Source: an uncultured Bacilli bacterium
GTDB lineage: Bacteria; Bacillota_I; Bacilli_A; RF39; UBA660
Direction: 5' to 3'
DNA length: 39,706 bases
Assembly (NCBI GenBank): GCA_934098345.1
Contig: CAKONX010000002.1
Coordinates: forward strand, 1 to 39,706
Position numbers and translations under genes: made by a program. Shown here piece by piece: positions 1 through 8,010 of the stretch. The notes under the pieces were generated by a model. The model ran no database searches. It was not told the origin of the DNA and saw only the letters and a program-made list of their open reading frames with translations. Positions within the stretch are counted from its first letter, which is position 1; every line of letters begins with the position of its first letter.

Positions 1-19
1 TATGTTGTGCAAAGATGCA

Positions 20-25
20 TATACT
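20..25 (+). promoter_or_regulatory. possible -10 box of the RNA antitoxin transcript
   Basis: TATACT followed by a suitable distance to a start around position 32, shortly before the 34-bp repeats. The matching -35 element would lie outside the window, so this is only a plausible assignment. Confidence 0.35.
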
Positions 26-53
26 AATAATGCCTTATGGCAATAAAAAAGCT

Positions 54-155
54 AGTGATTCCCACTATAAGAGGAACTAAAAAAAGAAGCGATTCCGGCT
101 TTAACAGGAACTAAAAAAAGCGGCGATTCCGGCCATAACAGTGAACTAAAAAAAG
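54..155 (+). repeat. tandem 34-bp repeat, three units
   Basis: Units at 54-87, 88-121 and 122-155. Units 2 and 3 share GCGATTCCGGC or GGCGATTCCGGC at the start, and all three end in AACTAAAAAAAG with only edge differences. Most changes fall in the middle of the unit. They form the body of the ToxI-like RNA. Confidence 0.9.
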
Positions 156-191
156 AACTAGAGAGCACACTCTAGTTTTATTATTTTTTTT
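156..191 (+). terminator. intrinsic terminator between antitoxin RNA and toxN
   Basis: Perfect 8-bp stem AACTAGAG (156-163) with CTCTAGTT (170-177), six-base loop, then a T-rich tail to 191. In known type III systems this terminator sets the excess of antitoxin RNA over toxin mRNA by allowing only partial read-through. Confidence 0.9.
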
Positions 192-220
192 AGTGTACAA
201 TAGTTATTGAAGGTGATATT

Positions 221-733
221 ATGAAAGAATCTTTAATTTTAGTTAGATTAGATACAGAATATTGTAACTATTTAAGAAAATTTGATGATAAGGTTCCTTA
301 TAATTATAACGAAAAAGAGTTAAGACCTTTTGTAGGTATATTATTTGAAGTAAATAATTGTAAGTATTTTGCACCTTTATCTAGTCCTAAACCAAAACAT
401 TTAAAATTGAAATCTAAATTAGATTTTTTAAAAATAGATAATGGTAAGTTAGGAGCGATTAATTTTAATAATATGTTACCTGTTACTGAAAATAATATTA
501 TTAAATTAGATTTAGACAAAGAATGTTTAACTAGGTCGGAAGAAAAATACACAAAATTATTAAAAGAGCAAATCTATTGGTTAAATCGTAATGATGAAAA
601 GTTATATGGAAGATCTAAAAAATTATATGATAAATACATAAATGGTACATTAAATTTGAGCATTGCTGAAAGATGTTGCAATTTTAAATTATTGGAAGAA
701 AAATGTATTGAATATAACAATAAGGTAGTATAA
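221..733 (+). CDS. toxN: ToxN/AbiQ-family type III toxin, endoribonuclease
   Basis: A 170-residue protein, essentially the length of Pectobacterium ToxN (about 171). Family landmarks are visible in order: an N-terminal Y-x-x-Y-L segment (residues 14-18), F-D-D-K-V-P-Y (21-27), the Y-F-A-P-L-S-S-P-K-P-K-H block (49-60) holding the likely catalytic serine and lysine (Ser55 and Lys57 by analogy), an I-N-F-x-x-M-L-P-V block near 80-88, and a C-terminal N-F-K-L-L-E-E-K motif. Known members cut cellular and phage mRNA and are held inactive by their cognate repeat RNA; many cause abortive infection of phages. The start is ATG 221 behind AAGGTGAT (209-216). The gene sits directly after the repeat RNA and its terminator, the standard gene order. 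Subfamily (ToxIN, CptIN or TenpIN) is not decided here; the sequence looks closest to ToxN. Confidence 0.9.
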   Translation: MKESLILVRLDTEYCNYLRKFDDKVPYNYNEKELRPFVGILFEVNNCKYFAPLSSPKPKHLKLKSKLDFLKIDNGKLGAINFNNMLPVTENNIIKLDLDKECLTRSEEKYTKLLKEQIYWLNRNDEKLYGRSKKLYDKYINGTLNLSIAERCCNFKLLEEKCIEYNNKVV

Positions 734-762
734 ATTCTAGATATTAAATGTTATATATTTAA

Positions 763-791
763 TTGATAAAAATAATAATAAATAGTATATT
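763..791 (+). promoter_or_regulatory. promoter of a putative small RNA
   Basis: TTGATA (763-768), exactly 17 bases, TATATT (786-791), giving a start near 798. No ATG-initiated frame of useful size follows before the terminator at 872-907. Confidence 0.5.
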
Positions 792-797
792 ATTAGT

Positions 798-907
798 TGA
801 GATAGTTTAATTGAACATGTTAGCCACTTATGGATGGTGTTAGTTATAAATGATCTCGGTTGAAAATGTTTAAAACTTTATTTTTTAAAATATAGTTTTC
901 TTTTTTT
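798..907 (+). ncRNA. candidate small RNA between toxN and pheS
   Basis: About 110 nt bounded by a near-consensus promoter and an intrinsic terminator. GAGAT (799-803) can pair with ATCTC (853-857), enclosing a less clearly paired middle. It does not match a riboswitch or housekeeping RNA I recognise. It could be an independent sRNA or a decayed leader. Confidence 0.4.
872..907 (+). terminator. intrinsic terminator of the putative small RNA
   Basis: AAAACT (872-877) pairs with AGTTTT (894-899), followed by a run of T at 901-907. Confidence 0.55.
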
Positions 908-957
908 CTAATATTAATAAATCTGAAAGTTTTGGGTAAAAATGCTAATTTATGTAA

Positions 958-986
958 TTGACTTAAATATTTTTTTGTTTTAAAAT
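958..986 (+). promoter_or_regulatory. pheST promoter
   Basis: TTGACT (958-963), 17-base spacer, TAAAAT (981-986). Transcription would start near 993 and run through the T-box leader. Confidence 0.75.
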
Positions 987-992
987 AGCATT

Positions 993-1200
993 AGTGATGC
1001 ATTGAATGTGCCTAAGTAGTAATATAATACATTAGAAGAGATAAGATATCATTGGCTGAAAGTATCTTAATTAAGGTTATATTATGAAATTCAACACAGG
1101 AGCAAAACCGTTAATTTCGCGTTAAGAAAAATAAGATGATTAATAAGTCATGAAATAAGGTGGTACCACGGTAGTTCGTCCTTAGCTCATGGCTTTTTTT
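993..1200 (+). promoter_or_regulatory. T-box leader controlling pheST
   Basis: The hallmark T-box AAGGTGGTACCACGG is at about 1158-1172, inside a structure ending in a T run at 1194-1200. Upstream is a Stem I-like region: AAGATA pairs with TATCTT around a GA-rich loop near 1043-1070. TTC at 1090-1092, followed by AACACAGGAGC, is the best specifier candidate and fits phenylalanine. Uncharged tRNA-Phe would bind specifier and T-box, stabilise the antiterminator and allow transcription of pheST. The exact specifier pairing is inferred from position. Confidence 0.9.
1147..1200 (+). terminator. T-box terminator stem
   Basis: AGTCATGA (about 1147-1154) pairs with TCATGGCT (about 1187-1194) with one G-T wobble, and TAAGG pairs with CCTTA inside it. 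A T tract follows. The T-box sequence lies in its 5' half, so the two folds are mutually exclusive. Confidence 0.85.
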
Positions 1201-1219
1201 GTTTATAAGGAGGATATTT

Positions 1220-2269
1220 ATGAAAGAAAAATGCGAATCAATTAAAACAAATATTTTGAATGATATTGAAAATGTTAATACTTTACAAGACGTAGTTGAT
1301 ATTAAAGCAAAATATATTGGTAAATCAGGTTTAATAACAGAACTTACTAAAAATATGAAAGAATTAACTATTGAAGAAAGAAAAGAAGTTGGAGCTTTAG
1401 CTAATACTTTAAAAAATGAAGTACAAAGTATAATAGAAGAAAAAGAAAATTCTATTAAACAAAGTATATTAAATGAAAAGTTAAAATCTGAAAGTATAGA
1501 TGTTACTTTACCAAGCACAAAATTTAATTATGGAAGAGCAAATATTCTTGAAAGAGTTATTGAAAATATTGAAAGTATATTTATGTCCATGGGTTATGAT
1601 GTTGTTGATGGACCGGAAATTGAAGAAGATAGATTTAACTTTGAGCTTTTAAATATTCCAAAAGGTCATGCTGCAAGAGATGCTCAAGATACATTTTATT
1701 TAAAAGACGATGAGATTTTACTTAGAAGTCAAACTAGTCCAGTTCAAGCAAGAACAATGTTAAAAGGTGAAGGTAAAACTCCAATAAGAATGATTTGTCC
1801 AGGTAAAACTTATAGAAGAGATGATGATGATGCAACTCATTCACATCAATTTATGCAAATTGAAGGATTACTTGTTGATAAAGATATTAGCTTATGTGAT
1901 TTAAAAGGAACATTTGATGTATTTGCTCAAAATATATTTGGAAGTGAACTTAAAACAAGATTTCGCCCTTCATATTATCAATTTACTGAACCAAGTGTAG
2001 AAATGGATATTGAATGTTTTGAATGTCATGGTAAAGGTTGTGCACTTTGTAAAAACACTGGTTGGATTACTGTTGGTGGAGCTGGTTTGGTTCATCCAAA
2101 TGTATTAAGAAATTGTGGATATGATCCAAATGTTTGGTCTGGATTTGCATTTGGTTTTGGTGCTGAAAGAGTTGCAATGTTAAAATATGGAATAAAAGAT
2201 ATTCGTGCATTTTATAATTTAGATTTAAGAGAAGTTGAAAACTTTGATAGAGTGGATGGTGAAGTATAA
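1220..2269 (+). CDS. pheS: phenylalanine--tRNA ligase alpha subunit
   Basis: Catalytic subunit of the (alpha-beta)2 enzyme that charges tRNA-Phe, 349 residues from ATG 1220 behind AAGGAGG (1207-1213). The N-terminal coiled-coil tRNA-binding arm is followed by the class II aminoacyl-tRNA synthetase core. Visible motifs are Y-R-R-D-D-D-D-A-T-H-S-H-Q-F (motif 2 area), F-R-P-S-Y-Y-Q-F-T-E-P-S-V-E, the C-x-x-C-x-x-x-G-C-x-x-C segment with G-W after it, and G-F-A-F-G-F-G-A-E-R (motif 3). It is the first gene after the T-box leader and overlaps pheT by one base (TAATG). A start seven codons upstream is possible in frame but would bury the ribosome site in the coding region. Confidence 0.97.
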   Translation: MKEKCESIKTNILNDIENVNTLQDVVDIKAKYIGKSGLITELTKNMKELTIEERKEVGALANTLKNEVQSIIEEKENSIKQSILNEKLKSESIDVTLPSTKFNYGRANILERVIENIESIFMSMGYDVVDGPEIEEDRFNFELLNIPKGHAARDAQDTFYLKDDEILLRSQTSPVQARTMLKGEGKTPIRMICPGKTYRRDDDDATHSHQFMQIEGLLVDKDISLCDLKGTFDVFAQNIFGSELKTRFRPSYYQFTEPSVEMDIECFECHGKGCALCKNTGWITVGGAGLVHPNVLRNCGYDPNVWSGFAFGFGAERVAMLKYGIKDIRAFYNLDLREVENFDRVDGEV

Positions 2270-4638
2270 TGATAAGTATGAATTGGGTTAAAGATTATGT
2301 AGATCTAGATGGAATAGATTTAAATGATCTTGCTGTTAAAGTTACTAAAGGTGGACTTAATGTTGAAGCTGTTATTAATCATCATATAGATAACCTAGTT
2401 GTTGGTGAAGTCGTTGAATGTATAAAACACCCAGATTCAGACCATTTACATGTTTGTAAAGTTAATGATGGAACTGGCATTAGACAAATTGTATGTGGAG
2501 CTAGTAATGTTCGTGAAGGTATAAAAGTAATAGTTGCTTTACCAGGAGCTATTTTACCAGGAGACTTTCAAATTAAAGAAGGTAAAATTAGAGGTGTAGA
2601 ATCTAATGGTATGATTTGTGCTTTATTTGAACTTGGTCTTGAAGAAAAAAATGATGAAACTTATGCTGCAGGTATTACCGAGTTACCAGAAAGTGCAGTT
2701 GTTGGAACTGACCCAATGATTGCTCTTGGATTAGATGATACAATATACGATTTAGATAACCATAAACGTCGTAATAATGACTGCTATTATCATATTGGAT
2801 TTGCTTATGAAGTAGCGACTGTTTTAAATAAAAAAGTAACATTACCAGAAAGTAATTATAAAGAATGTGATGAATCTATTAAAGATAAATTCTCATTAAG
2901 TGTTGAAACTGATAAATGTCCTTATTATATAGCTAAAATGGTTAAAAATGTTAAAATAGGTGAATCTCCTGAATTTATTAAACAAAGATTAAAATCTGCA
3001 GGTATGCGTTCAATTAACAATGTTGTAGATATTTCAAATTATGTAATGCTTGAATATGGTCAACCTTTACATTTCTTTGATTATGACAAACTTGGAGAAA
3101 AAGTTGTTGTAAGAGATGCTCATGATGATGAAAAAATTATTACTTTAGATGGTAAAGAAAGAGTTTTAACTAAAAATGATATAGTTATAACTGATGGAGA
3201 AAAAAGTGTTTGTATTGCTGGTGTCATGGGTGGAGAAAATACTGAAGTTGATGAAACTACATGCAACATATTAATAGAATCGGCAATATTTAATGCAGTT
3301 TCAATTAGACTTACAGCTCAAAGACTTGATTTAAAAAGTGAAGCAAGCATTAGATATGGTAAAGGTTTAAATTTTGAATATACTGAAGAAGCTATAAAAA
3401 GAGCTTGTTACTTACTAGAAAAATATGCTGGTGGAGAAGTATTAAAAGACGAAGTCAAATATGATAATATTGATAAAACTGAAAAATGTGTAGATTTTAA
3501 AGTTGAAGATATTAATAAAATGTTGGGCATTAAATTATCTGAAAATGATGTAAAGACTGAACTAGATAGACTTGATTTTAAATATGAATACAATAATGGA
3601 GTATTCCATACAACTATTCCTAGAAGAAGATTAGACGTTGATGCTAATATTAATGATATAGCAGAAGAAATTGGTAGATTCTATGGATATGAAAATTTAG
3701 TTTCTACTATACCACGTGTACCAATTCGTATGGGAGTTTATTCTAAGGATGTAAACTCTAGAAAACTAGTTTCTAGAAGATTAAGAAGTGCAGGTTTAAA
3801 TGAAGCCAAAACATATACGTTAGTAAGTCCAGAAATGGCTAAATTATTTAAATATGATAAAAAAGAAAATGCTATTTTACCTAATCCGATGAGTGCAGAT
3901 AAAAGTGTTATTAGAACAACTATTTTACCTTCACTTTTAAATGTATATGAATATAATAAAGCTAGAAAAGTAAATGATGTATTGATTTATGAAATAGCTA
4001 AAACTTATGATAAAGATTATGAAGAAACTACTAAAGCAGCCATTTTAATGAAAGGTAATTATTTAGTAAACCCTGCATTAAATGTAAATGTAAAAGTTGA
4101 TTTCTTTGTATTAAAAGGAATTATTGAAAATCTATTAGATTTCTTAGGATACAAGAATAGATATTCATTTGTTAAAGATGAAAATATTGATAGTATGCAT
4201 CCTAATATGAGTGCAAGAATTATGCTTGATAGAAATGAAATTGGTATAATTGGTAGAGTTCATCCATCACTTAAAAAAGATGAAATATATGTATGTGAAA
4301 TAAATTTAAATGCACTTTTAGGTAATATTAAACCAATAAAATATAAAGTTGCATCTAAATATCCAAGTATTGAAAAAGACTTTGCTTTTATTGTTGATAA
4401 TAATGTAACTAATAAGGAACTTATGGATGTAATTAAGAAAAGTGCTGGTAGAATGCTTGATTCAGTTAATGTATTTGATATATATGAGAACATTGAAGAA
4501 GGTAAAAAATCCATGGCATATAAGCTTATATTTAAAGATGAAACTCGTACATTAAGTGATGAAGAAGTAATGGAAGTATTTAATAAAGTTATAAATGATG
4601 TTGAAACTAAATTAAATGCTAAGTTAAGAAATCAATAA
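2269..4638 (+). CDS. pheT: phenylalanine--tRNA ligase beta subunit
   Basis: Large subunit of PheRS, 789 residues. Domain order follows the bacterial type: EMAP/OB-fold tRNA-binding domain near 40-150, B3/B4 editing domain near 210-380 (hydrolyses Tyr-tRNA-Phe), B5 helix-turn-helix region near 405-475, catalytic-like core, and a C-terminal ferredoxin-fold anticodon-binding domain from about residue 700. The gene starts inside the stop of pheS, so translation is probably coupled; an in-frame ATG at 2278 is an alternative start. An intrinsic terminator overlaps its stop codon. Confidence 0.97.
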   Translation: MISMNWVKDYVDLDGIDLNDLAVKVTKGGLNVEAVINHHIDNLVVGEVVECIKHPDSDHLHVCKVNDGTGIRQIVCGASNVREGIKVIVALPGAILPGDFQIKEGKIRGVESNGMICALFELGLEEKNDETYAAGITELPESAVVGTDPMIALGLDDTIYDLDNHKRRNNDCYYHIGFAYEVATVLNKKVTLPESNYKECDESIKDKFSLSVETDKCPYYIAKMVKNVKIGESPEFIKQRLKSAGMRSINNVVDISNYVMLEYGQPLHFFDYDKLGEKVVVRDAHDDEKIITLDGKERVLTKNDIVITDGEKSVCIAGVMGGENTEVDETTCNILIESAIFNAVSIRLTAQRLDLKSEASIRYGKGLNFEYTEEAIKRACYLLEKYAGGEVLKDEVKYDNIDKTEKCVDFKVEDINKMLGIKLSENDVKTELDRLDFKYEYNNGVFHTTIPRRRLDVDANINDIAEEIGRFYGYENLVSTIPRVPIRMGVYSKDVNSRKLVSRRLRSAGLNEAKTYTLVSPEMAKLFKYDKKENAILPNPMSADKSVIRTTILPSLLNVYEYNKARKVNDVLIYEIAKTYDKDYEETTKAAILMKGNYLVNPALNVNVKVDFFVLKGIIENLLDFLGYKNRYSFVKDENIDSMHPNMSARIMLDRNEIGIIGRVHPSLKKDEIYVCEINLNALLGNIKPIKYKVASKYPSIEKDFAFIVDNNVTNKELMDVIKKSAGRMLDSVNVFDIYENIEEGKKSMAYKLIFKDETRTLSDEEVMEVFNKVINDVETKLNAKLRNQ

Positions 4639-4661
4639 AGTCTCAAAATTGAGACTTTTTC
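4638..4661 (+). terminator. terminator of pheST
   Basis: AAGTCTCAA (4638-4646) pairs with TTGAGACTT (4649-4657), with a tight loop and a T tail. The stem overlaps the pheT stop codon. Confidence 0.85.
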
Positions 4662-4712
4662 TTTTGGGGTTTTTATGCTATACTAGTTGAAATTTTTATG
4701 AGAAGGGATTGT

Positions 4713-6260
4713 ATGAAGAAATATAAACCAACAAAAAAACATATTAATAGAACTAATTACAACAAATCTAAACAAAATATGATAGATGAAGCTAATAGGC
4801 TTAAAGAATCAGGTGCAATAGAGGAAGGAATAGAAATACTTAAAAATGAAGCAGCTTTATCAGACGATGAACACCTTATTTTTGCACTTGCTAAATTTTA
4901 TATGGCTGCATTAAATTATGAATCTGCTTTAGAAGAGTTAAAAAAAATAGAAAATGTTTCTACAATTAATCACTTTTTTATATATAGTTTAATGGCTCAA
5001 TGTTATTTTGAAAAGAAAGAATATTCTAAATCTTATGAATATAATGTAAAAGCATATGAAGCGGATGAAAGAAAATCTGATAAATCTTTAAAATACATTT
5101 TGATATCTGCTCGAAATGCTAAAATTGGTAAAAGTTGTCTTAAATATATAGATAGTCATCCAAAGATTAAAGATAAAAAAACTCAATTTGAAGTTATCTT
5201 TATCTATAGGGATTTAGATATGTTTCAAGAAGCTTTAGACTATATAAATCAAAATGAATTAGTTCCAGATAATTATAGACAATATATATTATTTGCTGAA
5301 GTATGTTATGAAGCTGAAGATTTAGAAAAAGCTAATTTTTACATTAGAAAAATATGTGATTTAAATGATAGTTTTTATATTCTTTTGAAAGCAAAAATTC
5401 AATTTAAAAATGAAAATTATAACGAAAGTATAGAGTTATTAAATATGTTACTTGAAAAAAAAGAATTAGTTGGAATAGCTCATATTTGGTTAATTGAAAA
5501 TTATCTTAGGTTGGGAAGGCTTTCAGAAATTCAAAACATTTTGAATGGTGGCTATTTATATGACGATGTAAAGAAAATCTTTCAGGCTAATTTGGATATA
5601 TATAACAAAAATTATGTTCATGCTAGAGAATTAATATATGATGTTATTAAAAGACAACCTACAGTACTAAATATGTTTTTTTTAGTTAGTTTGGATTTAA
5701 GAGAAAAAAAGTATGAAGAAACTTTAATGGATGCAGAAAGAACTTTAGATCTATTTGGTGCCTCATTATCTAGGCCACAACGATCTTCCTTGTTTAGAAT
5801 GATAGCTGTTGCTAAAGTGAATTTGGGTATTCCAGTTACTGGAAATGGCTATTATTTCAATCAAATAATTAATTATTCTAAAGAAAGAGCCATTGAACAT
5901 ATAAGAAAACATTATGAATCTATTGGAAGTAAAGGAATATTTTTTCCTGATATGAATTTAGAAGAAACATTTGAAATAATTGAAAAGAGAATATCGGTTA
6001 TTGATCCAAGTTATTTGGGTGTAAGGTCTTCAGGTGATTCATATTTAATTGATTTTGAAAATGCTGGAATAGTTGGAAGTACAATATTAAATAAAATGCA
6101 AGTTGTAACAATTATTAACACAAAGAAAATTATAACTTTTTATCCAGTTAGCAAACTTTCTTTTAACTATGAAACTGAGGAAGAAGTAAGAAAAGAAAAG
6201 GCACCAATTAAAAGATTAAGTCAAATCGAAAAATTTAATCAAAGATATAATAAAAAATAA
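4713..6260 (+). CDS. tetratricopeptide-repeat protein of unknown function
   Basis: About 515 residues from ATG 4713, chosen because AGAAGGG (4701-4707) is correctly spaced; an in-frame ATG at 4698 has no site. The N-terminus is short, basic and Asn/Lys-rich with no signal peptide. From about residue 30 the chain is a run of helical pairs with TPR spacing (patterns such as A-L-E-E-L-x-K-I and Y-x-K-S-Y-E-Y-N-V-K-A). The last 100 residues look like a separate mixed domain ending in a basic tail. A TGCTATACT extended -10 (4676-4684) lies upstream. TPR arrays usually scaffold protein interactions; no specific partner can be named. It sits between pheST and parAB. Confidence 0.7.
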   Translation: MKKYKPTKKHINRTNYNKSKQNMIDEANRLKESGAIEEGIEILKNEAALSDDEHLIFALAKFYMAALNYESALEELKKIENVSTINHFFIYSLMAQCYFEKKEYSKSYEYNVKAYEADERKSDKSLKYILISARNAKIGKSCLKYIDSHPKIKDKKTQFEVIFIYRDLDMFQEALDYINQNELVPDNYRQYILFAEVCYEAEDLEKANFYIRKICDLNDSFYILLKAKIQFKNENYNESIELLNMLLEKKELVGIAHIWLIENYLRLGRLSEIQNILNGGYLYDDVKKIFQANLDIYNKNYVHARELIYDVIKRQPTVLNMFFLVSLDLREKKYEETLMDAERTLDLFGASLSRPQRSSLFRMIAVAKVNLGIPVTGNGYYFNQIINYSKERAIEHIRKHYESIGSKGIFFPDMNLEETFEIIEKRISVIDPSYLGVRSSGDSYLIDFENAGIVGSTILNKMQVVTIINTKKIITFYPVSKLSFNYETEEEVRKEKAPIKRLSQIEKFNQRYNKK

Positions 6261-6301
6261 TTTAAAACTTAAAAAATTCATTTCTCTTTAAGTAGCAATT
6301 A

Positions 6302-6310
6302 TGTTATAAT
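6302..6310 (+). promoter_or_regulatory. extended -10 promoter for parAB
   Basis: TGTTATAAT (6302-6310), an extended -10 without a good -35, placed 38 bases before the parA start. Confidence 0.6.
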
Positions 6311-6347
6311 CTAATATGTAGACAATAATTTAGGAATGAGTGGTATT

Positions 6348-7136
6348 ATGGCTAAAGTTATATCGTTAGTAAATCAAAAGGGTGGAGTTGGAAAAACAAC
6401 AACTAGTATTAATTTATCAGCATCATTAGGTAAATTAGGAAAACGTACTCTTTTAATAGATTTGGATCCTCAAGGTAATACGTCTACTGGCTTAGGTATA
6501 AATAAGGGTGATATAACTGCAAGTGTATACGATTGCTTAAATGGAAGTGTTACAGCTAAGAAAGCTATAATAAAAACTAGATTTACAAACCTATTTATAA
6601 TGCCTGCAACAATTAATCTAGCAGGAATAGATATAGAATTAATAGAAATGACACATGAAAATAATGATTTTAAAATGAATGAACAATTAAAACATGTGTT
6701 AGAACCAATAAGAGATAATTTTGATTATATAATAATTGACTGTCCACCTAGTTTAGGACTTCTTACAACTAATGCCTTAGTAGCAAGTGATTCGGTAATT
6801 ATACCAGTTCAATGTGAATTCTTTGCTCTTGAAGGTATAACTCAACTTTTAAATACAATTATTATGACTCAAACAAGACTAAATCCAAGATTAAGAATTG
6901 AAGGTGTTTTATTAACTCTTTTAGATTCTAGAACAAACTTAGGTCTTGAAGTTGTAGAAGAAGTGAGAAGATTCTTTAATGAAAAAGTGTTTGATACAAT
7001 TATTCCTCGTTTAATACGTTTAGTAGAAGCACCAAGTCATGGTGAGCCAATTAATGAATATGATCCAGAAAGTAGAGCAGCAAAAGCATATAACAATTTA
7101 GCTGAGGAGGTTATAAGAAGAGATGAGTCAAACTAA
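6348..7136 (+). CDS. parA: chromosome partitioning ATPase ParA/Soj
   Basis: A 262-residue ParA/MinD-family P-loop ATPase. The deviant Walker A K-G-G-V-G-K-T-T follows the first beta strand, Walker A' is L-I-D-L-D-P-Q-G-N, and the Walker B-like strand is Y-I-I-I-D-C-P-P-S-L-G. It forms ATP-dependent dimers on the nucleoid and works with ParB on parS sites for chromosome segregation and control of replication initiation. ATG 6348 is preferred; an in-frame ATG at 6336 directly abuts its AGGA site. The gene overlaps parB by 14 bases. In Bacillota this pair normally lies near oriC, which suggests the position of this segment. Confidence 0.95.
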   Translation: MAKVISLVNQKGGVGKTTTSINLSASLGKLGKRTLLIDLDPQGNTSTGLGINKGDITASVYDCLNGSVTAKKAIIKTRFTNLFIMPATINLAGIDIELIEMTHENNDFKMNEQLKHVLEPIRDNFDYIIIDCPPSLGLLTTNALVASDSVIIPVQCEFFALEGITQLLNTIIMTQTRLNPRLRIEGVLLTLLDSRTNLGLEVVEEVRRFFNEKVFDTIIPRLIRLVEAPSHGEPINEYDPESRAAKAYNNLAEEVIRRDESN

Positions 7137-8007
7137 TACAAGAAAAGCTTTAGGAAAAGGGTTGGAACAATTATTCAACAGTGAAATGGATTTTAATACA
7201 TTTGAAAAGGATATAGTTGAAAATACAAATAAATCTGATATTGTTGAAATTGATATTGCTGATATTAGATCAAATCCTTATCAACCAAGAACACATTTTG
7301 ATGAAGAAGCATTAAAAGAACTTGCTGAATCAATAAAAGAACATGGATTACTTGAACCAATTATAGTTAAAAAAAGTATTAAAGGTTATGAACTTGTTGC
7401 TGGTGAAAGAAGAACTAAAGCAAGTAAGTTAGCTGGTTTAAAAACAATTCCAGCAATTATAAAAGATTTTAATGATTTACAAATGATGGAACTTGCATTG
7501 ATTGAAAATATTCAAAGAGAAGATTTAAGCGCAATAGAAGAAGCAAATGCTTATAAAAAATTTATTGATAACATGGGTTATACTCAAGAAGAGTTAGCTA
7601 ATAGATTTAATAAATCAAGAACATATATTACAAATTTACTTGGTTTACTTAAACTTCCTGTAAGTGTTCAAAATATGGTTATGGATGGAAGTATTACTTC
7701 AAGTCATGCTCGTGTTTTAAGTAAAATGGAAGATGAAAATGAAATTATTAAACTTGCAGAAAGAATTAAAAATGAGTCACTTACTGTAAGAGATATTGAA
7801 GATATTTCAAGAGATACTGAAATACCAAAAAGAAAACAAATAAAAAAGGAAGAAAAAGATTTAAAACTAAAGATTTATGAAAATACTTTAAGAGATGTTA
7901 TTGGTACTAAAGTAAAAGTCTCTAAAAATAAAGTAGTTATTCCTTTTGATAGTAATTCTGATTTAGATAGAATTATGGAAATATTAAATATTAATATTGG
8001 AGACTAG
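7123..8007 (+). CDS. parB: chromosome partitioning protein ParB/Spo0J
   Basis: 294 residues. ParB/Srx nucleotide-binding domain with I-x-x-N-P-Y-Q-P-R near residue 45-53, then G-E-R-R near residue 90 (C-motif that binds CTP), E-N-I-Q-R-E-D-L near 125-132, the helix-turn-helix region with the F-N-K-S-R-T-Y-I-T-N-L-L-G-L-L segment near 160-180, and a C-terminal dimerisation domain. It binds parS and spreads as a CTP-dependent clamp. GGAGG at 7105-7109 lies inside the end of parA. I saw no intact parS consensus in the window. Confidence 0.95.
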   Translation: MSQTNTRKALGKGLEQLFNSEMDFNTFEKDIVENTNKSDIVEIDIADIRSNPYQPRTHFDEEALKELAESIKEHGLLEPIIVKKSIKGYELVAGERRTKASKLAGLKTIPAIIKDFNDLQMMELALIENIQREDLSAIEEANAYKKFIDNMGYTQEELANRFNKSRTYITNLLGLLKLPVSVQNMVMDGSITSSHARVLSKMEDENEIIKLAERIKNESLTVRDIEDISRDTEIPKRKQIKKEEKDLKLKIYENTLRDVIGTKVKVSKNKVVIPFDSNSDLDRIMEILNINIGD

Positions 8008-8010
8008 TAT

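Larger units (their letters stand above)
54..191 (+). ncRNA. toxI: type III antitoxin RNA (ToxI-like), three 34-nt repeats plus terminator
   Basis: Three tandem units of exactly 34 bp start at 54, 88 and 122. Each begins with a GATTCC-type block and ends in an AACTAAAAAAAG-type block. An intrinsic terminator and then a ToxN-family toxin gene follow directly. Repeats of about 34-36 nt upstream of a terminator and the toxin gene are the diagnostic layout of ToxIN/AbiQ type III systems, in which the RNA repeats are cut out by the toxin and inhibit it in a protein-RNA complex. The A-rich end of each unit is the likely processing site, by analogy. None of the three frames is open through all units, as expected for non-coding repeats with a period not divisible by three. 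Confidence 0.85.

Noticed and set aside
54..155. CRISPR-like or coding repeats at the left end
   Set aside because: Units touch without spacers, so it is not CRISPR. The 34-bp period shifts the frame each unit and each frame is interrupted, so a coding repeat is unlikely; the ToxI explanation fits better.
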